From positions 1 to 64,000 of the forward strand of contig DAIDGU010000076.1 of assembly GCA_027459785.1 (NCBI GenBank): a DNA stretch of 64,000 bases. Reading direction: 5' to 3'. The notes below the pieces were generated by a model. It saw only the letters and a program-made list of their open reading frames with translations. It was not told where the DNA came from and did no database searches. The position numbers were made by a program, and so were the translations under genes. This DNA comes from Ktedonobacteria bacterium (GTDB taxonomy: Bacteria > Chloroflexota > Ktedonobacteria > Ktedonobacterales > JACDGC01). Positions 47,871-56,668 of this stretch are shown here, piece after piece (positions within the stretch are counted from its first letter, which is position 1; each line of letters begins with the position of its first letter).

Positions 47871-50258
47871 TCAGTTGCGCAGCGGCTGGCCTGTTTGGAG
47901 CGTGTATTGGATGCGCTCCTGGGTTTGGGGCGTGCCGAGCAGGAAGAGGAACGCCTCGCGTTCGAGATCCAGGATGTCTTGCTCGGTGAGGATCTGCGTC
48001 GGCTGGCAGTCGCCGCCGGTGAGGACGCGCGCCAGTTGATCTGCCACCACGACATCATGTGCGCTGGCTTTGCCCTGCAAGTGCAGGTTCTCGGCGAACT
48101 GCTTCAGCGCCAGCCGCGCGCCCGTGCCGCCCAGTTGGAAGGTGGCGGGTTCCGGCTTCTGCCATTCGCCGCGAGCTGCCTTTTCAGCCAGGGCGATGGC
48201 ATCGGCTTTCGCGTCCAGCAGCAGGCGTTCGCGGTCGAAGGTGACGGCGTCGGTCTTGCGCAGATAGCGCAGTCCCTGCGCCTCGCGGGCGCTGGTGCTG
48301 ACCGTGGCGACGGCGATGATCTCGAAGGCGTGGCGCGACGGACCGAACGGTCCCTTTTCGGGGATGCCCTTCTGCCAGCGCACCAGCATCTCCTTGCAGC
48401 CGCCGCCGCCGGGGATCAGGCCGACGCCGACCTCGACCAGGCCAATATACGCTTCCACCGCCGCGCGAGCGTGCTGGCTGTGCATGATGATCTCGCAGCC
48501 GCCACCAAGCGCGCGACCAGCCGGAGCCGCGACGACGGGGATATCAGCGTATTTCAGCGCCATGTTGGCATCCTGAAAGGACTTGATCGATTGCTCAATC
48601 AGCTTCCACTGGCGCATCTTGCTCGCCATCACCGCCTGCACCAGATTCGCGCCGGCGCTGAAGGTGTCGCTGTCGTTGCCGATGACCAGCGCGCGGCCCC
48701 ACTGTTGCGCTTGGGCAACGGACTCGCTGAGCAGCTTGAAGATGTCGTCATCCAGCGCGTTCAGCTTGGTGTGAAACTCCAGCAGCAGCACGCCGTCGCC
48801 CATATCCAGCAACGAAGCGGACTTGTTCTCTTTGACGACCTTGTTCGCCTGGTGCAATGCCTTGGCCGTGATCACGGCATCCGAGGCCGGCGCGGGCGCA
48901 TAGGCCTGGGTGCGGAAATCGAAATAGCTGCGAGCGGGGGCATCTACGAAGAACTTGCCCTGGCCGTTACCCAACACCTGCTGCACCAGCGGCGGGATCG
49001 TGCGGCCCTCAGCTTGCATGCGGCGCGTGGTGGCCTCCACGCCCAGCGCGTCATACGTGGCGAAGGGGCCGATCTCCATATTGAAGCCCCACTGCATCGC
49101 GTTGTCGATATTGCGCACGTCGTCGGTGATCTCAGGGCCAATCGTGGCGGCGTAGATCAGGCCGTCCGCTGTCGTCTCCCACGCCAGCTTGCCGGCGCGG
49201 TCGGTCGCGCTCACCAGCGTGCGGATGCGCTCGATCACGTCATCCTGGCTCTTGGCGGCGTCCAGCGATGGGAACGCGACTTTTTCGCTGGGGCGATACT
49301 CCATCGTCGCGGGGTCCAGCACCGCGACCTCGCGCTTGCCACCCGCGCCCTTGGTGCGGCGATAAAAGCCCTGGCCGGTCTTGTTGCCGAGCCATTTATT
49401 CGCCAGCATTGTGCGCACGAAGTCCGGCAGCGCGAAAGCGTCGCGGTACGGATCGTCCGGCAGATTGCGATACAACCCATCGGCGACATCGGCCATGATG
49501 TCGATGCCGGCCAGGTCGGCGGTGCCGAAGACGGCGGAGCGTGGGCGACCCATCGGTGTCCCCAGGATCGCGTCTACCTGATCGAAGCCGTAGCCTTCCG
49601 CCAGCGCGCGGTGCAGCGTCGCCAGCATGCCGTAATTGCCGAGCCGGTTGGCGATGAAGCCGGGCGTGTCTTTGCAGACAACCGTACCTTTGCCCAGCCG
49701 TTCCGTGCCGAACTTACCCATGAAGGTGACGACTTCTGGATCGGTATCGACATCCGGCACGAGTTCCAGCAACTTCAGGAAGCGCACCGGATTGAAGAAA
49801 TGGGTGATCAGAAAGTGTTGGCGCAGGCTGGCGTCGCGGCCCTCCATCAGCATCTTTGCCGGGATGCCTGATGTGTTCGAGCTGACAATGCTCGCCGGTT
49901 TGCGCACCTGTTCGATGCGCTGATACGTCGCCTGCTTCACGTCCAGCCGCTCGAAGACGGCCTCGACGATCCAGTCCGCCTGCGCCAGCCGGTCGAAGTT
50001 GTCTTCCGTGTTGCCGACGGTGACGAGCCGCGCATCCGCCGGGGAATAGAAGGCGCTGGCCGGCTTGGCCTTCAGCGCCCGTTCCAGGCCGGCCTGCGTG
50101 ATGCGGTTGCGCGCGGCGGGGTCCGTGCTGGCCTTGGCGTCGTCCGGCACGATGTCGAGCAGATCGACGGGGATGCCGGCGTTGGCGATGGCGGCGGCGA
50201 TGCCCGCGCCCATCGTTCCCGCGCCGATGACCGCCGCGCGCTTGATCTCATATGGCAT
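47871..50258 (-). CDS. fadN: 3-hydroxyacyl-CoA dehydrogenase / enoyl-CoA hydratase fusion
   Basis: 795 residues. N-terminal HCDH: the Rossmann motif VIGAGTMGAGIAAAIANAG (10-28), the catalytic region LITHFFNPVRFLKLLELV (about 149-166, His) and NRLG. A second HCDH C-domain-like segment follows. The C-terminal part (about 480-720) is an enoyl-CoA hydratase domain (VLLLEFHTKLNALD, ALVIGNDSDTFSAGANL, GRALGGGCEIIMHS). The order HCDH then ECH matches FadN of Bacillus rather than FadB of E. coli. It carries out the second and third steps of beta-oxidation. GAGGAG sits before the ATG. Last gene of the operon. Confidence 0.94.
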   Translation of the reverse strand: MPYEIKRAAVIGAGTMGAGIAAAIANAGIPVDLLDIVPDDAKASTDPAARNRITQAGLERALKAKPASAFYSPADARLVTVGNTEDNFDRLAQADWIVEAVFERLDVKQATYQRIEQVRKPASIVSSNTSGIPAKMLMEGRDASLRQHFLITHFFNPVRFLKLLELVPDVDTDPEVVTFMGKFGTERLGKGTVVCKDTPGFIANRLGNYGMLATLHRALAEGYGFDQVDAILGTPMGRPRSAVFGTADLAGIDIMADVADGLYRNLPDDPYRDAFALPDFVRTMLANKWLGNKTGQGFYRRTKGAGGKREVAVLDPATMEYRPSEKVAFPSLDAAKSQDDVIERIRTLVSATDRAGKLAWETTADGLIYAATIGPEITDDVRNIDNAMQWGFNMEIGPFATYDALGVEATTRRMQAEGRTIPPLVQQVLGNGQGKFFVDAPARSYFDFRTQAYAPAPASDAVITAKALHQANKVVKENKSASLLDMGDGVLLLEFHTKLNALDDDIFKLLSESVAQAQQWGRALVIGNDSDTFSAGANLVQAVMASKMRQWKLIEQSIKSFQDANMALKYADIPVVAAPAGRALGGGCEIIMHSQHARAAVEAYIGLVEVGVGLIPGGGGCKEMLVRWQKGIPEKGPFGPSRHAFEIIAVATVSTSAREAQGLRYLRKTDAVTFDRERLLLDAKADAIALAEKAARGEWQKPEPATFQLGGTGARLALKQFAENLHLQGKASAHDVVVADQLARVLTGGDCQPTQILTEQDILDLEREAFLFLLGTPQTQERIQYTLQTGQPLRN

Positions 50259-50282
50259 GGGTGGTATCTCCTCAGCAATATT

Positions 50283-50392
50283 ATTCGAACACGAAAGCCA
50301 CGAAATTCCACGAAGGACACGAAATTATTTGAAGGATTTTGAAAATTCTTTCGTGCTTTTCGTGAATCTTTCGTGGTCTTCGTGTTCGATCG
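50283..50392 (-). repeat. CACGAA palindrome A, gap between thiolase and fadN
   Basis: Left arm with CACGAA at 50290, 50299, 50309 and 50318; right arm with TTCGTG at 50350, 50359, 50370 and 50379. The arms are about 44 nt each and complementary over most of their length, with the outer TCGAACACGAA perfect. Spacing of 9-11 bp places all units on one face of the helix. It can fold as a long hairpin in RNA or be a multi-site operator. Confidence 0.85.
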
Positions 50393-50399
50393 CTCTCTT

Positions 50400-51593
50400 T
50401 TACGCTAGCCGCTCGATGATGGTGGCGACGCCCTGGCCACCGCCGACACAGAGGGTGGCCAGGCCGATGGACTTGTTCTCCGATTGCAGATCGTTGAGCA
50501 GCGTGGCCGTGATACGCGCGCCGGAGCAGCCGAGCGGATGGCCGAGCGCGATGCCGCCGCCATGGATGTTGACCTTGTTCTCGTCCAGGCCGAGTTCGCG
50601 GATGACGGCCAGGTTCTGAACGGCGAAGGCTTCGTTCAGCTCGACCAGATCGATGTCGCCGAGTTGCATGCCGGCGCGGGCTAGCGCCTTGCGCACGGCG
50701 GGGACGGGGCCGATGCCCATCACTTCCGGCGCGACGCCGCTGACCGACATCGTGATGACGCGGGCGAGCGGAGTGATGCCGAGTTCCTTGGCCTTCTCAG
50801 CGTTCATCAGCACGACCGCCGCCGCGCCGTCATTGAGCGGGCTGCTGTTGCCGGCGGTCACGGTGCCGCCCTTGATGAAGGCGGGTTCGAGGGTGCCGAG
50901 TTTTTCCAGCGAGGTGTCGCGGCGCGGGCCGTCATCCACCGTCATCGTCTGGCCGTTAGGCAGCGGCACGGGGACGATCTCGCGGGCGAAGGTGCCATCG
51001 TCGGTGGCCTTGATCGCGTTCATGTGGCTGCGCAGGGCATAGCGGTCCTGCTCGGCGCGGCTGATGTCGTACTGCTTGGCCAGATTCTCCGCCGTCATAC
51101 CCATCGGGATGTAGGCTTGCTCGAAGGCGGTTGTCGTCTGCCCATGCCCATCGCAGATCTCGATGCCAACAGGATTCTCATATAATTTGGGATTGAAACT
51201 GGGGTTGAAGCCGCCCATCGGCACGCGCGACATCGACTCCACGCCCGCCGCCACGACCGCGTCGCCCTGGCCCAGCATGATCGCCTGCGCGGCCATATTC
51301 ACCGCCGTCAAGCTGCTGGCGCAGAAACGGTTCACGGTGGTCGCCGCGACGGTAATCGGCAGGCCGGCGAGGCCGGTGATCAGCCGTGCGACATTCATCC
51401 CCTGCTCGCCTTCGGGGAAGGCACAGCCGACGATGAGATCTTCGATCAGGTTCGGATCAAGCTGCGGCACGCGCTCCAGCGCGGTGCGCACGACCAGCGC
51501 GGCCAGGTCGTCGGGCCGCACATCGCGCAGGCTGCCCTTGCTGGCGCGGCCAATCGGCGTGCGCAGGGCGCTGACAATCACTGCTTCTGGCAT
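50400..51593 (-). CDS. fadA: Acetyl-CoA acyltransferase (thiolase)
   Basis: 397 residues, normal for thiolase. Active-site Cys in [10 protein letters not shown] (about 89), the motif [16 protein letters not shown] with His, and CVGGGQG (about 378) with the second Cys. It cleaves 3-ketoacyl-CoA with CoA to acetyl-CoA. It precedes the hydroxyacyl-CoA dehydrogenase gene and completes the spiral with it. Confidence 0.95.
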   Translation of the reverse strand: MPEAVIVSALRTPIGRASKGSLRDVRPDDLAALVVRTALERVPQLDPNLIEDLIVGCAFPEGEQGMNVARLITGLAGLPITVAATTVNRFCASSLTAVNMAAQAIMLGQGDAVVAAGVESMSRVPMGGFNPSFNPKLYENPVGIEICDGHGQTTTAFEQAYIPMGMTAENLAKQYDISRAEQDRYALRSHMNAIKATDDGTFAREIVPVPLPNGQTMTVDDGPRRDTSLEKLGTLEPAFIKGGTVTAGNSSPLNDGAAAVVLMNAEKAKELGITPLARVITMSVSGVAPEVMGIGPVPAVRKALARAGMQLGDIDLVELNEAFAVQNLAVIRELGLDENKVNIHGGGIALGHPLGCSGARITATLLNDLQSENKSIGLATLCVGGGQGVATIIERLA

Positions 51594-51620
51594 AAGTTAG
51601 GCTCCTCTATGGGAAAACGA

Positions 51621-51723
51621 TCGAACACGAAAGCCACGAAATTTCCACGAAGGTCACGAAGGAACCGAAGAAATTTCAAAAACTTTCGTGCATTTCGTGC
51701 TTCTTCGTGGCTTTCGTGTTCGA
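51621..51723 (-). repeat. CACGAA palindrome B, gap between thioesterase and thiolase
   Basis: Begins TCGAACACGAAAGCCACGAA, with further CACGAA units 9-11 bp apart, and ends in the mirrored TTCGTG units and CGTGTTCGA. Outer 20 bp are perfectly inverted. A half copy (CTCGTGTTCGAAAAA) follows to 51745. Confidence 0.85.
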
Positions 51724-51748
51724 AAAAATCCTCGTGTTCGAAAAACCT

Positions 51749-52195
51749 CTATGGTCGTTTGAGAATGACCCATTCGACGGTGACAACGGTAACGATGGTC
51801 GTGGGATCGCTCGCGGCATAGAGCGCGACAGCGGTGGAAAACTTGGCGCGGCGCTCCTTGGCGAAGGCGGCGCGCACCTGTTGCAGCGCCTCGTCGCCCA
51901 TCTCGCCCCGCGCGATCAGATCCCCATGTGATGGGCGGCGATACTCGATCTGCGCGGTCTTGGCCAGCGGCACCACCTGCGCCAGTTGCTCGCCGAAGAT
52001 CAAGAAATTCAGCGCGCCGGAAGCCGCTTCGCCCAGCGCGAATTGCGCGGCGGCGTGCATGGTGCCGACGTGGTTCGTCAGCTCCGGGCGCAGGGGCAGG
52101 CGCAGCGTGACCTCGTTGGCCGTGACGGCCACGACTTCGATGCCCAGCGTGCGGTTGAACGGCACTGCATCCAAAAGCGCCTGCTCCATCTCCAT
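51749..52195 (-). CDS. Hotdog-fold thioesterase-like protein (DUF4442/PaaI-like)
   Basis: 148 residues. The central strand-helix motif NHVGTMHAAAQFALGEAASGAL is typical of PaaI/YiiD-C hotdog thioesterases; then AKTAQIEYRRPSHGDL. Likely hydrolyses acyl-CoA, or protects the CoA pool, within the beta-oxidation operon. The start at 52195 has AGGAGCGAG 8 nt upstream; the frame to 52285 runs through palindrome C and is rejected. Confidence 0.85.
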   Translation of the reverse strand: MEMEQALLDAVPFNRTLGIEVVAVTANEVTLRLPLRPELTNHVGTMHAAAQFALGEAASGALNFLIFGEQLAQVVPLAKTAQIEYRRPSHGDLIARGEMGDEALQQVRAAFAKERRAKFSTAVALYAASDPTTIVTVVTVEWVILKRP

Positions 52196-52216
52196 GCTGC
52201 TCGCTCCTAAGCGTGA

Positions 52217-52330
52217 TTCGAACACGAAAGCCACGAAATTGAACACGAAAATCAGAAAATCCTCAAAAGTCAGAAAATCTTTCAAAACCTTTCGTGGTTT
52301 TCGTGCTTCTTCGTGGCCTTCGTGTTCGAT
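52217..52330 (-). repeat. CACGAA palindrome C, gap between acyl-CoA dehydrogenase and thioesterase
   Basis: Outer TTCGAACACGAAAGCCACGAA (first 20 bases shared with copies A and B) and mirrored GGCCTTCGTGTTCGA. Units are less regular in the middle, with AGAAAATC repeats. Same location type: exactly in the gap between two genes of the operon. Confidence 0.82.
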
Positions 52331-52339
52331 CCTCTTTTC

Positions 52340-54124
52340 TTATGCCAGGGGGTAGCCGCCCTTGGCGATGACTAGCTCGGCGATGCCGCGCTGAAGATCG
52401 GTGCCGTTCACGTCCAGGTCGGCCAGGTAGCCGCGCACCAGCTTCAGTTCGTTGGCGCGGTCGCTGCCTTCCATTGCCGCCTCGATGATGCGTTCCAGCG
52501 AGGTGCGCAGTTGCGGCAGCAAGCGCCAGGCGACGAGGTTCGCCAGTTGCGCATGCACCTTGGCCTGCGGATCGTTGGTGCGGGCGGCGTGCAGGGCGCG
52601 GCCCAGCGCGCTGTCGATGGCGAAGAGGTTGATCAAGAGATCGCCAGTGTTGCCCAGGAACTCCTGCTCGTCCTTGATGTTGGCGACGTACTTCATCGAC
52701 GACTTCATCACGCCGTAGATCGCGGCGCGCTTGGCGCGCTCCAGCGTGTTGACGGCGGAACGCAGGTCGGCGGGGACGCCCGCGCCAGCGAAATCGGGGA
52801 TATTGCCGCTCGTGGCCTGCTCTTCGACCTCCGGCACGATGGCGAAAAGATCCAGTTTGCCGCCCATGACCTTCTCGAAGACCTTGCCCGCCGCCAGCAG
52901 GCGGTTGATCTCGTTGGTCCCCTCGAAGATGCGGCTGATACGCGCGTCGCGGTAGGCTTTCTCGACGGCATAGCCATACATGAAGCCGTTGCCGCCGTGG
53001 ATCTGCACGCCCTCGTCGGCCACGCGCCCGACGGCCTCGCTGCCAAAGACCTTGGCGATGCTATCTTCGACGGCGAATTCTTCCAGCGCGGCGAGTTGGG
53101 CCAGCTTGTTTTCACCCGCTGCCACACGGGCATCTTCGATGTAACCAGCGGTGCGGAAGCCGAGCGCCTCCACGGCGTATTCATCCGCCGCCATGCCGGC
53201 CAGCTTCATCTTGATCATGCCGAACTGGTTGATCGACTTGCCGAACGCCTTGCGGGTGGCCGCGTAGTCCGCCGATACCGCCAGCATGTTGCGGATGCCG
53301 CCGACGCCGCCGACGCCCAGTTTCAAGCGCCCGATGTTGAGGATGTTGAAGGCGATCTTGTAGCCCTTGCCGATCTCGCCCAGCACGTTCGCCACCGGCA
53401 CCTTGACGTTATCGAAATACACGAGGCGGGTGGAGGAGCCTTTGATGCCCATCTTCACTTCTTCGGGGCTGGTCGTCAGACCCTCGGCATGCATATCCAC
53501 GATGAAGCCGGTGTACTTCACGTCGTCGATCTTGGCGAAGGCGACGCCGATGTCGGCGATGCCGCCGTTCGAGATCCACTGCTTCGTGCCGTTCAGGATG
53601 TAGTATTGGCCGTCAGGGCTGAGTTCGGCGCGCGTCTTGATCGCCATCGCGTCCGATCCCACACCGGGTTCCGTCAGGCAGTAGCAACTGACCGTCTCGC
53701 CCGTGACCATCTTGGGCAAGAAGCGCGCCTTCTGCTCCTCGGTGCCGTAATAGACGATGGGCAACAGGCCGATGGTCGTCTGTGTGCCAAAGGCGACGGC
53801 GAACGAGCCATCAGCGATCTCACTGGCGACGATAGCAGCATACACCAGGCCGAGATCTTGCCCGCCGTACTCTTCCGGCACATCCACGCCCAGCAAGCCC
53901 TGCTCGCCCGCCGCGCGCAGCAGCGTGCGCAGCAGCCCAGGCTCCTGGTGGTCGATCTGCTCCCACTTGGGCAGCACCTCGCGGTCCGTGAACGTGCGCG
54001 CCAGCTTGCGCACCTCGCGCTGCGTGTCGTCGAAGCCCTCGACGGTCAGGAACTGCGCCTCGGTGACGGGGGTGGTCAAGAAACTCGCGCCCTGCGTCGT
54101 GGTGGGGCGCACTTCGGTTGCCAT
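52340..54124 (-). CDS. fadE: Acyl-CoA dehydrogenase, long-type (about 600 residues)
   Basis: 594 residues. The standard ACAD core (about 25-420) has CYCLTEPGVGSDAMAIKTRAEL (in two blocks), NGTKQWISNGG, and QIHGGNGFMYGYAVEKAYRDARISRIFEGTNEINRLL. The catalytic Glu is the E of FEGT. The extra C-terminal 150 residues resemble the helical extension of very-long-chain dehydrogenases. It oxidises long-chain acyl-CoA in the first beta-oxidation step. Gene order fadD-fadE-thioesterase-fadA-fadN is on one strand. Confidence 0.93.
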   Translation of the reverse strand: MATEVRPTTTQGASFLTTPVTEAQFLTVEGFDDTQREVRKLARTFTDREVLPKWEQIDHQEPGLLRTLLRAAGEQGLLGVDVPEEYGGQDLGLVYAAIVASEIADGSFAVAFGTQTTIGLLPIVYYGTEEQKARFLPKMVTGETVSCYCLTEPGVGSDAMAIKTRAELSPDGQYYILNGTKQWISNGGIADIGVAFAKIDDVKYTGFIVDMHAEGLTTSPEEVKMGIKGSSTRLVYFDNVKVPVANVLGEIGKGYKIAFNILNIGRLKLGVGGVGGIRNMLAVSADYAATRKAFGKSINQFGMIKMKLAGMAADEYAVEALGFRTAGYIEDARVAAGENKLAQLAALEEFAVEDSIAKVFGSEAVGRVADEGVQIHGGNGFMYGYAVEKAYRDARISRIFEGTNEINRLLAAGKVFEKVMGGKLDLFAIVPEVEEQATSGNIPDFAGAGVPADLRSAVNTLERAKRAAIYGVMKSSMKYVANIKDEQEFLGNTGDLLINLFAIDSALGRALHAARTNDPQAKVHAQLANLVAWRLLPQLRTSLERIIEAAMEGSDRANELKLVRGYLADLDVNGTDLQRGIAELVIAKGGYPLA

Positions 54125-54189
54125 AGCTTGCGTTTTCTCCTCTAAATTACGGCTGCTCGACTACTTTTTAAGAATTGTGGCAAGGATAC

Positions 54190-54288
54190 GGAACGCGAAA
54201 TACCACGAAAAAATCGCGAGATGGCACGAAATGCATTAAAATCTTGCTCGCGTCATTTCGCGCAAGATCTCGTGTCATTTCGCGTTCC
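54190..54288 (-). repeat. CGCGAA/CACGAA palindrome D, gap between acyl-CoA ligase and dehydrogenase
   Basis: Outer arms GGAACGCGAAAT and ATTTCGCGTTCC are perfectly inverted. Inner units (CCACGAAA, TCGCGAG, GGCACGAAATG and their mirrors) follow the 9-11 bp period. It is a diverged relative of copies A to C. Confidence 0.75.
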
Positions 54289-54307
54289 GTTGTTCGTAGC
54301 CCTTCTT

Positions 54308-56083
54308 TCACTTGCTTTGTTGTTGGGTGGCGGCGTATTCGGCGGCGGCTTCATCGCGCAGGGCGCGGCGGAGCGGTTTGCCGACCAGCGTTTTGGGCAG
54401 TTCAGTGCGGAAGACGACCTGCTTGGGCGCTTTGTACACGGCCAATTCCTGTTTACTGAATTGTATGATCTCGTCGGCGGTGGCCGTCGCGCCCTCTTTC
54501 AGCACGACATAAGCGCGCACAGTTTCGCCGCGATACTCATCGGGGACGCCGACCACGACGACCTCTTGTACGGCGGGGTGTTGCGCCACGACCTCTTCCA
54601 CCTCGCGGGGATAGATGTTGTAGCCGCCGGCGATGATGAGATCCTTGGCGCGATCAACGATGGTGAAGTAGCCATCGGCATCCATCACGCCGATGTCGCC
54701 GGTACGCAGCCAGCCGTCTTGCAGCACTTTGGCCGTTTCGTCGGGGCGGTTCCAGTAGCCACGCATCACCTGGGGGCCGCGAATGGTGATCTCGCCGCGC
54801 TCGCCGAGCGGCATGGTCGCGCCGGTCTGCGGATCGACGATGCGCGCTTCTGTGCCGGGCAGCGGCACGCCGATGGTCCCCAGCCGCCGGTCGCCCCGTA
54901 GTGGATTCGAGTGCGTCACCGGACTGGCCTCCGACAGGCCATAGCCCTCGGCGATGTGCGCGCCAGAAACCTCCTCGAAGCGCTTTTGTACCTCACCCAG
55001 CAGGGGGGCCGCGCCGGAAAGGCACACCTTGACCGAATCGATCTTCTCGCCCTTGCCGCGCTTCTCGATCTCGCGCGCGATGGCGAGGTACATCGTCGGG
55101 ATGCCGGGGAAAAGATCGGGGTGATACTTCTGGATCGTCGCCAGCACGTCCGCCGGCACGAAGCGCGGCAGCAGCACCATCGTCGCGGCATTATAGATGT
55201 TCATGTTCATGCCCACGGTCAGGCCGTAGACATGGAAGAACGGCAGCGCCACAACGGCGGTGTGCGCCGTGAAACGCGCCTCACCGGGCCAGATGCCCGT
55301 CTGGATGGCATTCGCCACCAGATTCCGGTGCGTGAGCATCGCGCCCTTCGAGACGCCCGTGGTGCCGCCGGTATATTGCAGCACGGCCAGGTCGTCCGGC
55401 GAGCCAGCGGCAGGCAGGTCCAGCAGCGGCACGCCGCCACGCTTCGCTGGCACGCGCGCCAGCAGATCCTTCAATTGCACGATGCTCGGATCATGTTTGA
55501 TCGCGCTTTCCGGCACGTGCGGCTTGCCGCGCTGTTCCCGCGCTTCCTTCAGCGGATAGAGCAGCGACAGCGGCATGGGCAGGTAGTCCGCGACGTTGGT
55601 GAGGATGACATGCGCCAGCGGCGTGTCTTGCCGCACCGCATGCACCGTGGGATAGAGGATGTCGAGCGTGATAAGCGCCTTCGCCCCTGAATCCTTCAGG
55701 TGATGTTCCATCTCCGTCGCGGTATAGAGCGGGTTAGTGGGGATGGCGACCGCGCCGGCGCGCAGCGTGCCATAGAACGCGATGGGGAACTGCGGCACAT
55801 TCGGCAGGCAGATCGCCACGCGGTCGCCCGCGCCGATGCCCAACGAGCGCAGCGCGCGCGCGAAACGGTCGGCGGCCAGTTCCAGTTGCAGATACGTCAG
55901 GCGATTGCCATAGAAGATGATCGCCGTGCGGTCGCCACATTGCGCGGCGGCCTCGGTCAGCAATTGGGGCAATTGCACATGGGGGATGCTCGGCTCTGCC
56001 GGCACATTGGCGTCATAATGGGCGAGCCAGGGCTTGCCACTGGTGACAACAGCGGGGGAAGGCGACGGCGATGGATTAGCCAC
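54308..56083 (-). CDS. fadD: Long-chain fatty-acid--CoA ligase (AMP-forming)
   Basis: 591 residues, ANL superfamily. P-loop-like motif YTGGTTGVSKGAMLTHRNL (about 215-233), A5 GYGLSE (about 370), the signature WLRTGDIGVMDADGYFTIVDRAKDLI (about 460-485), and A10 lysine PKTLVGKPLRRAL. It activates fatty acids with ATP and CoA for beta-oxidation. The GTG start has AGAGGAG 10 nt upstream. It is the first gene of the operon; a -10 TATAAT is visible at 56179-56174 (minus). Confidence 0.95.
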   Translation of the reverse strand: MANPSPSPSPAVVTSGKPWLAHYDANVPAEPSIPHVQLPQLLTEAAAQCGDRTAIIFYGNRLTYLQLELAADRFARALRSLGIGAGDRVAICLPNVPQFPIAFYGTLRAGAVAIPTNPLYTATEMEHHLKDSGAKALITLDILYPTVHAVRQDTPLAHVILTNVADYLPMPLSLLYPLKEAREQRGKPHVPESAIKHDPSIVQLKDLLARVPAKRGGVPLLDLPAAGSPDDLAVLQYTGGTTGVSKGAMLTHRNLVANAIQTGIWPGEARFTAHTAVVALPFFHVYGLTVGMNMNIYNAATMVLLPRFVPADVLATIQKYHPDLFPGIPTMYLAIAREIEKRGKGEKIDSVKVCLSGAAPLLGEVQKRFEEVSGAHIAEGYGLSEASPVTHSNPLRGDRRLGTIGVPLPGTEARIVDPQTGATMPLGERGEITIRGPQVMRGYWNRPDETAKVLQDGWLRTGDIGVMDADGYFTIVDRAKDLIIAGGYNIYPREVEEVVAQHPAVQEVVVVGVPDEYRGETVRAYVVLKEGATATADEIIQFSKQELAVYKAPKQVVFRTELPKTLVGKPLRRALRDEAAAEYAATQQQSK

Positions 56084-56668
56084 GATGCTCTACTCCTCTC
56101 ACAGGCGCATGACCGATGCCTCATTGCGCCGATCACTGCGCATACAACGCCGCGAGATGGTACTCTTGTATTCATTATACGTGGCTGGATAGCAAGACGC
56201 GATATTCCCAGCTATAGGTTTCGAGAGATGCCAGGGACAGATGCGTAGGCAATCCTGCTGGTGGCAGTTGTCGCAAACATCGCAACACAATTGGAACAGC
56301 AATGTCTCTGCAGATTCGGGCCACCTACGTTTCATCGGGCTTTTTCTGAACCGCTTTATCTGTATAAACATCAAGCGTTGCAGCCCAAACATACCCAATT
56401 CGGGGAAAGACGGTGGTCATTGGGACCGGACAGACAGGAATGGCTGTCCTCCGTCATCCATACTATGCACCCACAAAGGGTATCAGAAGGCAATGGCTCC
56501 TCCTCCGCCTTCATCGTCGGCAAAACAAGGGGATGACACGGGGAAGCAGCATTGCTCCCTCCCATAACTGTAACGGGATTTCTGCCCGCGAGCAAGAAGG
56601 CTGGCAGGCAAAACGGCGGTGCGAGATCGTACACTACCAGCGACATTATGGTTCAAGAGGTGCGCTCC
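56084..56668. other. 585-bp divergent intergenic region with dispersed hairpin repeat copy 3
   Basis: On the minus side a TATAAT (56179-56174) probably serves fadD; no clear -35 partner was seen. Bases 56391-56452 carry an inverted copy of the dispersed repeat (ATACCAATT-like tail at the left, then the hairpin GGACAGACAGGAATGGCTGTCC area at 56427-56450, partly decayed). The frames read through here do not resemble known proteins. The real start of the amidohydrolase is 56669. Confidence 0.55.

Noticed and set aside
47757-49871. Open frame of 704 codons on the plus strand
   Set aside because: Antisense of the 3-hydroxyacyl-CoA dehydrogenase gene; Arg/Ala/Gln-rich translation without domains.
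52511-54145. Open frame of 544 codons on the plus strand
   Set aside because: Antisense of the acyl-CoA dehydrogenase; composition bias only.
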